Source: Bacteroidota bacterium (lineage in GTDB: Bacteria; Bacteroidota; Bacteroidia; Chitinophagales; LD1). Taken from it: a stretch of 6,422 nt of DNA. Position 1 is the stretch's first letter. Every line of letters starts with the position of its first letter. Below the pieces are notes generated by a model, which did no database searches, was not told where the DNA came from, and saw only the letters and a program-made list of their open reading frames with translations. A program made the position numbers and the translations under genes. The DNA lies in the NCBI GenBank assembly GCA_023428205.1, contig JAEYZB010000227.1, positions 1 through 6,422 on the forward strand, given 5' to 3'. Shown here in pieces: positions 1 to 4,630 of the stretch.

Positions 1-197
1 ATGTTTCGGAATTGATTTACGACTTCATCAATTTGTGTTTGCCAATGCAACTTTTGCACCCTGACAATGCGGACGGGACATCAAGTTGTAATCCGGAAGT
101 ATTACGCTTTTTACAAGCAGCGGACGACACCAAAAATGAACCGAGCGAAAGCGACCCGCGTTGGGCCGCGTTGCAAAAATTCAAATCAGAGAATTAG
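1..197 (+). CDS. DUF177 / YceD-family protein, C-terminal part (5' end outside window)
   Basis: This is the last 64 codons of a reading frame already open at the left edge; the frame starts at base 3 and stops at TAG 195-197. The visible part reads VSELIYDFINLCLPMQ, then SCNPEVLRFL, an acidic linker and DPRWAALQKFK near the end. A hydrophobic segment with LPM, a CNPE-type motif and a terminal DPRW..L..L is what I know from the C-terminus of Bacteroidota DUF177 proteins, relatives of YceD, which is linked to 23S rRNA/50S subunit accumulation. The next gene, 45 bases downstream on the same strand, is rpmF, the usual partner of this family, which strongly supports the call. Only the tail is visible, so the start and full length are unknown. 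A role in large-subunit rRNA processing is inferred from the family. Confidence 0.8.
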   Translation, partial: VSELIYDFINLCLPMQLLHPDNADGTSSCNPEVLRFLQAADDTKNEPSESDPRWAALQKFKSEN

Positions 198-219
198 TAT
201 TAGTTAAAGATATTTTTTA

Positions 220-239
220 TAAACGTTTAAAATTTAAAC
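220..239. repeat. Overlapping AT-rich palindromes just upstream of rpmF
   Basis: Two palindromes overlap here: TAAACGTTTA (220-229, perfect) and GTTTAAAATTTAAAC (225-239, perfect arms of 7 around a central A). The second ends three bases before the rpmF ATG and covers the place where a ribosome binding site would lie; no Shine-Dalgarno sequence is visible. It could be a weak mRNA hairpin or a protein site controlling L32 synthesis, but AT-rich DNA makes such palindromes fairly often by chance. The repeat is observed; any function is inference. Confidence 0.35.
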
Positions 240-242
240 AAA

Positions 243-443
243 ATGCCACATCCTAAGCATAAAATCTCGAAAGCGAGAAGAGACAAAAGGAGAACGCACT
301 ACAAAGCAGAAGCACCGACAGTAGGTGTTGATGCATTGAGCGGAGAAGCCCACTTGTATCACCGTGCGCACTGGAGCGAAGATAAATTAATCTATCGCGG
401 GAAAGTAGTGATTGACAAATCAACACCTTCTTCTGAAGAGTAA
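243..443 (+). CDS. rpmF: 50S ribosomal protein L32 (cysteine-free form)
   Basis: This 66-residue protein is a small component of the large ribosomal subunit. The N-terminus [20 protein letters not shown] is the conserved basic L32 head (family pattern P-K-[RH]..SK.R...RRTH), followed by KAEAPT and a Bacteroidota-type body, [11 protein letters not shown] (33-43) and YRGKVVI (51-57). L32 proteins of many bacteria carry a four-cysteine zinc ribbon in the second half. Here there is no cysteine at all, so this is the zinc-independent form. The tail is acidic (ending SSEE). The length is normal. It follows a DUF177 gene by 45 bases, the classical pairing, and is followed by a hairpin terminator. 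The ATG at 243 is the only sensible start and gives the canonical N-terminus. Confidence 0.97.
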   Translation: MPHPKHKISKARRDKRRTHYKAEAPTVGVDALSGEAHLYHRAHWSEDKLIYRGKVVIDKSTPSSEE

Positions 444-464
444 TTTTTAAACCCAAAAATTGAC

Positions 465-493
465 ACCCTGCATATTGCGGGGTTTTAGTTTTT
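465..493 (+). terminator. Intrinsic terminator after rpmF
   Basis: A 7-base-pair stem is formed by CCCTGCA (466-472) and TGCGGGG (476-482) around the loop TAT, with one T-G wobble. It is followed by TTTTAGTTTTT. This fits a Rho-independent terminator for the DUF177-rpmF unit. It lies only about 20 bases before the efp start, so efp is either served by its own promoter or fed by read-through. Confidence 0.7.
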
Positions 494-513
494 CCAATAA
501 ACAACTGTAAATT

Positions 514-1074
514 ATGGCTACTACTGCTGAGATCAAAAACGGTTTGTGTATCGTTTGGAACCACGACATTTTTCAATTTGTGGAGTTTCAACACGTGAAA
601 CCGGGTAAAGGGAACGCTTTCGTTCGTTGCCGCATGAAAAGTTTGAAAACGGGTCGTGTGTTGGAGCATACATTTCCCGCAGGACACGAAATCGAAACTG
701 CTCGCGTGGTGCGTCATCCGCATCAATTCCTGTACAGCGATGAAACCGGTTATCATTTTATGAATCAAGAAACGTTCGACCAAATTTTCGTAAACGGAGA
801 TATGATTGAAAATAAAGATTTATTGAAAGAAGGAGATGTTTGTGATGTCATCATTCACGAAGAAACGAACCAGATTTTAGCAACGGAATTGCCGAATTTT
901 GTGGTATTGGAAGTGGTGCAGGCAGACCCCGGAGTAAAAGGCAACTCGGCTTCCAACATTACTAAAAACTGTGTAGTAGAAACAGGAGCAACTATTAAAG
1001 TGCCGTTGTTTGTAGATGCAGGAACAAAAATCAAAATTGACACGCGTACTCGCGAGTACATGGATAGAGTTTAA
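514..1074 (+). CDS. efp: Elongation factor P
   Basis: The 186-residue product (family about 185-190) is EF-P, which binds between the P and E sites and rescues ribosomes stalled on polyproline stretches. Domain I (about 1-62) carries the tip loop VKPGKGNAFVR; Lys32 in PGKG aligns with the modified Lys34 of E. coli EF-P. Domain II (about 65-127) includes FMNQETFDQI and GDVCDVIIHEE, and domain III (about 130-186) has the C-terminal EF-P signature, with TGATIKVPLFVDAGTKIKID and then TREYMDRV. The start at 514 gives the standard N-terminus (MATTAEIKNGL). No epmA or epmB homologue is in view, so the modification state of Lys32 is unknown. The gene sits between two terminators and is probably transcribed largely on its own or with rpmF by read-through. 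In several Bacteroidota efp is followed by accB-accC; here it is not. Confidence 0.98.
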   Translation: MATTAEIKNGLCIVWNHDIFQFVEFQHVKPGKGNAFVRCRMKSLKTGRVLEHTFPAGHEIETARVVRHPHQFLYSDETGYHFMNQETFDQIFVNGDMIENKDLLKEGDVCDVIIHEETNQILATELPNFVVLEVVQADPGVKGNSASNITKNCVVETGATIKVPLFVDAGTKIKIDTRTREYMDRV

Positions 1075-1085
1075 TTATGAAATTA

Positions 1086-1093
1086 TACATTTG
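1086..1093 (+). promoter_or_regulatory. Second TAnnTTTG box, directly before the efp terminator
   Basis: TACATTTG is an exact match to the Bacteroidota -7 consensus TAnnTTTG, 12 bases after the efp stop codon. A transcript from here would start inside the left arm of the terminator hairpin, which makes it a poor candidate for the 1141 gene. I see no TTTG about 19 bases upstream. It is listed as an alternative to the better placed box at 1129-1136. Confidence 0.2.
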
Positions 1094-1129
1094 AAAAATC
1101 CGCTCTTCGTTCGAAGAGCGGATTTTTTT
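1094..1129 (+). terminator. Strong intrinsic terminator after efp
   Basis: A near-perfect hairpin has arms at 1094-1108 and 1113-1127 with a four-base loop (GTTC, 1109-1112). The core ATCCGCTCTTC pairs with GAAGAGCGGAT, flanked by A5 on the left and T7 on the right (1123-1129). Because of the A-tract on the left it could work on either strand, but no minus-strand gene ends here, so it mainly closes efp. The T-tract runs straight into the promoter-like box of the next gene. Confidence 0.93.
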
Positions 1130-1136
1130 ATGTTTG
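1129..1136 (+). promoter_or_regulatory. Candidate Bacteroidota promoter (-7 box) for the SRD5A-like gene
   Basis: TATGTTTG matches TAnnTTTG exactly and is followed by only four bases (AGCC) before the ATG at 1141. In Bacteroidota transcription starts a few bases after this box, so the mRNA would begin at or next to the start codon (leaderless). Exactly 19 bases upstream lies TTCG (1106-1109), one mismatch from the -33 element TTTG, but it is part of the terminator stem. Box and spacing are observed; promoter activity is inferred. Confidence 0.45.
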
Positions 1137-1140
1137 AGCC

Positions 1141-1884
1141 ATGACATTAAATACGCTTCTTTATATTTGGATTGGAATAGCCGTTATTCTGTTTCCTATC
1201 GAACTTTTTATAAAAGCGCCTTACGGGCGACATTCCAAAACCACTTGGGGTATCATGATTCCCGACAAGGTGGGTTGGATGCTGATGGAAAGTTGGGCGT
1301 TAATTGTTTTCCTGATTATTTACAGTCTGCACTTTAATACAAATACCTATGCATTGTTTTTTGCAGGGCTGTATGTGTTACACTATATCAATCGCAGCTT
1401 CATTTATCCGCTTCGGACGCGCACTACCGGCAAAAAAATGCCATTGATGATTGCGCTTTCCGCAATGCTCTTCAATTCGGTAAATGCCGGTACCATTGCG
1501 TACTTTTTGTCCAACATTTCGGTTTATACGGCTGATTACTTTTTGCAATGGAATTTTATAGGCGGCCTTGCTTTATTCGCAACGGGATTTTTTATCAACA
1601 ATAAAGCGGACACCATGCTGATAAATCTCCGCCAACCCAATGAAACAGGTTACAAAATTCCGAAAGGATTTTTGTTTAATTACATCTCTTGCCCGAATCT
1701 TTTCGGAGAAATGCTTGAATGGTTAGGATTTGCGCTGATGGTATGGAACTTGGCAGGTGTGTCTTTTCTGATTTGGACAATTTCCAACCTCTTGCCACGA
1801 GCGTTACACCATCACAAATGGTACAAAGAAAAATTCGCGGATTATCCGAAAGAAAGGAAAGCGGTGTTCCCGTTTTTGCTGTAA
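1141..1884 (+). CDS. Steroid 5-alpha-reductase (SRD5A) family integral membrane oxidoreductase, DUF1295/Steroid_dh type
   Basis: This 247-residue, very hydrophobic membrane protein has the length of human SRD5A1/2 (254-259). It should reduce a carbon-carbon double bond with NADPH in the membrane. By eye it aligns to SRD5A2 with a constant offset of 7 over most of its length. Catalytic Glu57 and Tyr91 correspond to Glu50 (MLMES) and Tyr89 (HYINRSFIY, local shift of 2). NADPH-contact residues Asn160, Asp164, Arg171, Asn193, Arg227 and His231 correspond to Asn153, Asp157, Arg164, Asn186, Arg220 and His224. The C-terminal motif block is GYKIPKGFLFNYISCPNLFG, then GEMLEWLGFAL, RALHHHKWY and a terminal ERKAVFPFLL. 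The start at 1141 aligns with the first helix and with GYGKH of SRD5A2 (PYGRH here). The natural substrate in this organism is unknown: steroid, sterol-like, polyprenoid or other enone. The gene stands alone on this strand, after a terminator, and ends 5 bases before the convergent cdsA stop. Confidence 0.92.
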   Translation: MTLNTLLYIWIGIAVILFPIELFIKAPYGRHSKTTWGIMIPDKVGWMLMESWALIVFLIIYSLHFNTNTYALFFAGLYVLHYINRSFIYPLRTRTTGKKMPLMIALSAMLFNSVNAGTIAYFLSNISVYTADYFLQWNFIGGLALFATGFFINNKADTMLINLRQPNETGYKIPKGFLFNYISCPNLFGEMLEWLGFALMVWNLAGVSFLIWTISNLLPRALHHHKWYKEKFADYPKERKAVFPFLL

Positions 1885-1889
1885 CGAAT

Positions 1890-2783
1890 TTACTTCACAA
1901 AATTCAGTACCACTAAAATCGCCTGATACTGGTCAACAAACCATAGTGCCAGAGCCATAAAAGGAACGCCTAATACGATGGCATCTAAGCGATCTAAAAA
2001 TCCGCCATGTCCCGGGATTACAGAGCCTGAGTCTTTCACGCCAACACTGCGTTTTAATAACGACTCTGCCAAATCTCCATAAGTAAAGCCAATGATGCCG
2101 ACAACTGCTATAAATACCCACTGTAAGCCGGTATAGTTTGGAGCGTAAATGACAAATGATGATTGTAATGAAGCTGCCACCCATTGCAAAATGACAGGAT
2201 AGAAATACGCTAATGCTAACGTTACGGCTAATCCACCCATCAATCCTTCAATCGTTTTTTTCGGAGATACGCGCTCGAATAGTTTGCGTTTCCCTAACAA
2301 TGAACCGAAAATGTAGCACCACGAATCATAAAACCACGACAAGAATAAAATTGCTAACACAGCCAATTTTCCTTTATCAAAATACAGTTTGTTTAAAATC
2401 AAAATTGGCAGCAGAATATACACTAGTGTCAAAACATTCCATGCAATATTTTCAAATGGTTTTTCGGATTTTGCGTAGAGTTCAATGATGAAAAACACGA
2501 ACAAAATGGTCGAGAAAAACAACGAAATATCGACATAGCTATAGCGATGATTCATAAAAAAAGAAAGAAGCTGCATAAACACCGCCAATCCAACAGCAAT
2601 GTATTTGTAGCGGGCTGCAAATGTCCCATCATTTCGATTGGAGATATTATAAACTTCCCATACACCTCCTATCACAGCTACAAGGGTAAGCCCTAAATAA
2701 AACCATTCGCTCCACAATAAGCCGAAAATAATGAGTGCGGCTAACGATAGTCCTGAAGCGGCACGAACCAAAAAATTATTCAT
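1890..2783 (-). CDS. cdsA: Phosphatidate cytidylyltransferase (CDP-diacylglycerol synthase)
   Basis: CdsA makes CDP-diacylglycerol from phosphatidic acid and CTP in the inner membrane, the branch point to phosphatidylethanolamine and anionic phospholipids. The 297-residue protein is a polytopic membrane protein, with hydrophobic segments near 10-46, 60-78, 85-103, 113-133, 138-160, 182-200, 222-238 and 268-292. It contains the conserved SPKKTIEG (173-180) and the full CdsA signature at 241-267: SLLKR, KDSGS, then PGHGGFLDRLD. Metal- and substrate-binding Asp237 (GDL), Asp251 (KD) and Asp264/Asp267 are present. The ATG at 2783 gives a normal N-terminus, and length is typical. It lies 32 bases downstream of the transsulfuration gene on the same strand, so they may be cotranscribed. 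No terminator is visible in the 5-base gap to the convergent gene. In other Bacteroidota cdsA is often near ftsH and psd; these are absent here. Confidence 0.96.
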   Translation of the reverse strand: MNNFLVRAASGLSLAALIIFGLLWSEWFYLGLTLVAVIGGVWEVYNISNRNDGTFAARYKYIAVGLAVFMQLLSFFMNHRYSYVDISLFFSTILFVFFIIELYAKSEKPFENIAWNVLTLVYILLPILILNKLYFDKGKLAVLAILFLSWFYDSWCYIFGSLLGKRKLFERVSPKKTIEGLMGGLAVTLALAYFYPVILQWVAASLQSSFVIYAPNYTGLQWVFIAVVGIIGFTYGDLAESLLKRSVGVKDSGSVIPGHGGFLDRLDAIVLGVPFMALALWFVDQYQAILVVLNFVK

Positions 2784-2815
2784 TTGATTATTGATTTATT
2801 GAACGCAATATATAT

Positions 2816-4000
2816 TTATTTCATTCCGTTTTCCAAATCGGCAATTATATCGCGCACATCTTCTAAGCCAATGGAAAGGCGCACCAGGCCATCCGTTATA
2901 CCGAATTTTTCGCGTTGCGCTTTGGGCACAAAACTATGCGACATAGATGCAGGGTGCTGAATCAACGTGTCCGTTGTGCCGAGCGATGCCGTGAGGCGGC
3001 AGAGCTTTACTTTTTTCATCAGTTTCAAACCTGCTTTGTAGCCGTCCTTCAATTCAAAACTCAGCACTCCGCCAAAATCTTTCATTTGTTTTTTTGCTAA
3101 TGAATGTGCCGGGTGCGATTTCAATCCCAAGTAATTTACTTTGCTCACGGCCGGATGTTTTTCCAAAAACTTCGCAACGGCTTTCGCGTTTTCCGAGTGC
3201 GCTTTGATACGCAAAAGCAAAGTCTTCATTCCTAAATTCAACAGCCACGCATCTAATGGAGAAATAATTGTGCCGTGCAATTTGCGAATGTTCCAAAGTT
3301 GTTTCGCGAATTTTTCATTGGCGGTAACAGCACCACTTATACCCGTTCCATGTCCGTTCAAAAACTTGGTAGAAGAATTAATTTCATAGTCTGCGCCCAA
3401 TGCCAACGGCTGCTGCAACACGGGTGAAGCGAACGTATTATCTACTGCTAATTTCGATTTGTATTTGTGTGCGATTTTCGCAATCGCGGGGATATCATAG
3501 CAATCAATCGTAGGATTGGAGGGCGTTTCCATGTACACCAATTTCAGATTCTTGCTCATTTTTTCGCACCATTCTTCTAATTCTTTCAAGTTGGAGAAAT
3601 CGGTATAAACAACATTCAAATTTAATTGCTCGGCAAGCGTATTTACATAGTCGATGGTCGTGCCGTACACATTTCCTTGTACAATCAGGCTATCGTTCGG
3701 CTTTACGAGCGACTGAAACACTGCGCTGATGGCCGCCATTCCTGAACTGAACAACAGCGTTTTCGTGTTCGGGGTTTCTTGCAACGCATCTAATTTTTTC
3801 TCGGCTATTTCCGCATTCGGGTGCGACCAACGCGCGTAAATAAAATTCTTCTTTTTGCCGAGAAACGTTTGCTGCGCTTCTTCTACCGATGGATAGACGA
3901 ATGTAGAAGAAAGAAACAGCGGTGCGGTGTGCGAAGGTACTTCTGCACCAAATAATTCATCTTGCGCTAAAACAGTTGCTGCGTTTTTTTTGTTTGCCAT
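2816..4000 (-). CDS. PLP-dependent transsulfuration enzyme (cystathionine gamma-synthase / O-acyl-homoserine sulfhydrylase / methionine gamma-lyase family)
   Basis: The 394-residue fold-type I PLP enzyme belongs to the Cys/Met metabolism family (PF01053). Numbered from the ATG at 4000: YARWSHPN (55-62) supplies the phosphate-binding Tyr and Arg, FSSGMAAIS (84-92) the cofactor loop, NVYGTT (110-115) the ring-stacking Tyr112, AVDNTFASP (185-193) the Asp187 that binds the pyridine nitrogen, and SSTKFLNGHG (209-218) the Schiff-base Lys212. SLGTTDTLIQHPASMSH and GLVRLSIGLED near the C-terminus include the carboxylate-binding Arg374. The cysteine that methionine gamma-lyases carry after the YG of the Tyr112 motif is Thr here, which argues against that activity but does not choose between synthase and sulfhydrylase. 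The frame also has an ATG at 4039 (13 residues earlier), but the family N-terminus and a -7 box at 4012-4005 favour 4000. It precedes cdsA by 32 bases. Confidence 0.9.
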   Translation of the reverse strand: MANKKNAATVLAQDELFGAEVPSHTAPLFLSSTFVYPSVEEAQQTFLGKKKNFIYARWSHPNAEIAEKKLDALQETPNTKTLLFSSGMAAISAVFQSLVKPNDSLIVQGNVYGTTIDYVNTLAEQLNLNVVYTDFSNLKELEEWCEKMSKNLKLVYMETPSNPTIDCYDIPAIAKIAHKYKSKLAVDNTFASPVLQQPLALGADYEINSSTKFLNGHGTGISGAVTANEKFAKQLWNIRKLHGTIISPLDAWLLNLGMKTLLLRIKAHSENAKAVAKFLEKHPAVSKVNYLGLKSHPAHSLAKKQMKDFGGVLSFELKDGYKAGLKLMKKVKLCRLTASLGTTDTLIQHPASMSHSFVPKAQREKFGITDGLVRLSIGLEDVRDIIADLENGMK

Positions 4001-4004
4001 AGAA

Positions 4005-4012
4005 CAAAAGTA
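4005..4012 (-). promoter_or_regulatory. Candidate Bacteroidota promoter (-7 box) for the transsulfuration gene
   Basis: On the minus strand TACTTTTG is an exact TAnnTTTG match, followed by four bases (TTCT) and the ATG at 4000. Transcription from it would start at or beside that ATG, giving a leaderless mRNA and ruling out the upstream ATG at 4039 as the main start. The spacing is the same as for the box before the gene at 1141. I find no clear -33 TTTG about 19 bases upstream, so this is a sequence match only. Confidence 0.45.
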
Positions 4013-4077
4013 TAAAACGTGCTCGTTTTTTTCACCCATTTGCGATGAGAATAACTAATTGATAGAAACGACAGGAA

Positions 4078-4554
4078 TTATCTTGAAAGTAATTTCTCCC
4101 ACTTCCTCGTTTCAGCATATTCTTTAATCACGCTGTTACGCTCTGTCAGAAAATTTGTCAGATATCTTGTCATTATTAATTTATCTACAACGATACCTAT
4201 AATTCCCAATGGAGATTGAAAATCAAAAATATCTTTCATCAAGCAGCCATTTTTTGTTTTTTCAAAATAATGGTCGTGTTTAATGTATTTGAATGCCCCT
4301 TTAGTTTGCTCGTCTCTAAAATGAAAAGGTCGTTCAAACCCAGTGATTTTGGAAGTTAGTTTTTGTCTGACAAAAAAATGTGTGGCTTCCCATGTCACTG
4401 TTTCGTTCAACGAAATAAGCCCACTTGTTACTCCCGAAACGGCAACTTCATTTGTACTTGAAGTAGAAATTGTATGTAAATCAATACTTCTTGATAAATC
4501 AAAACAAATTTCAATGTCCGCATTTACCAATGTTTCAAGTTCTATTTTGGGCAT
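4078..4554 (-). CDS. SRPBCC (START/Bet v1-like) family protein
   Basis: The 158-residue soluble protein resembles a common Bacteroidota and Firmicutes SRPBCC group, with a helix-grip fold that holds a hydrophobic ligand in a pocket. Recognisable elements are the N-terminal strand MPKIELETLVNADIEICFDL, the helix SRSIDLHTIS (21-30), TNEVAVSGVTSGLISLNETV (34-53), TSKITGFERPFHF (67-79), DEQTKGAFKYIKHDHYF (81-97), and the long C-terminal helix from about 117. No catalytic motif is evident and the ligand is unknown. Three starts are possible in frame: TTG 4596, ATG 4587 and ATG 4554. I chose 4554 because homologues I recall begin at MPKI; 4587 would add 11 residues. The gene is divergent from the thiolase (76-base gap) and precedes the transsulfuration gene by 77 bases with no clear terminator. 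Confidence 0.8.
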   Translation of the reverse strand: MPKIELETLVNADIEICFDLSRSIDLHTISTSSTNEVAVSGVTSGLISLNETVTWEATHFFVRQKLTSKITGFERPFHFRDEQTKGAFKYIKHDHYFEKTKNGCLMKDIFDFQSPLGIIGIVVDKLIMTRYLTNFLTERNSVIKEYAETRKWEKLLSR

Positions 4555-4580
4555 AATCTTTACAGCTATTTCTTGTTCTT

Positions 4581-4588
4581 CAAACATA
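4581..4588 (-). promoter_or_regulatory. Possible -7 box for the SRPBCC gene
   Basis: TATGTTTG on the minus strand matches TAnnTTTG exactly and contains the alternative ATG at 4587. If used, transcription would begin around 4577-4575, about 20 bases before the ATG at 4554, and the longer form from 4587 could not be made from that transcript. There is no visible -33 element. The match may be coincidental, as the surroundings are T-rich. Confidence 0.25.
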
Positions 4589-4630
4589 CAAAACAAAAAA
4601 TTAGTTTTAGCCTCGTAAAATCAATAAGAA

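Noticed and set aside
602..611. Idea that the EF-P gene is instead the EF-P-like YeiP paralogue
   Set aside because: The tip loop PGKG and the C-terminal signature are those of canonical EF-P, and the gene neighbours rpmF.
253..783. 176-codon open frame on the minus strand across rpmF and efp
   Set aside because: It lies antisense to two certain genes with canonical sequences, and its translation resembles no protein family I know and is rich in His/Ser/Phe as expected of an antisense shadow.
1141..1884. Isoprenylcysteine carboxyl methyltransferase (ICMT/PEMT-like) instead of a steroid reductase
   Set aside because: ICMT-type proteins share the general C-terminal membrane architecture, but the match to SRD5A2 at a near-constant offset, including Glu50, Tyr89 and HHHKWY, is much more specific.
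4001..4039. Longer N-terminus of the transsulfuration enzyme from the ATG at 4039
   Set aside because: The extra 13 residues do not look like the family and they contain the promoter-like box at 4012-4005.
4555..4596. Longer SRPBCC protein from TTG 4596 or ATG 4587
   Set aside because: Homologues I recall start at MPKI or similar (4554), and a -7 box match overlaps the 4587 ATG. The 4587 start is not fully excluded.
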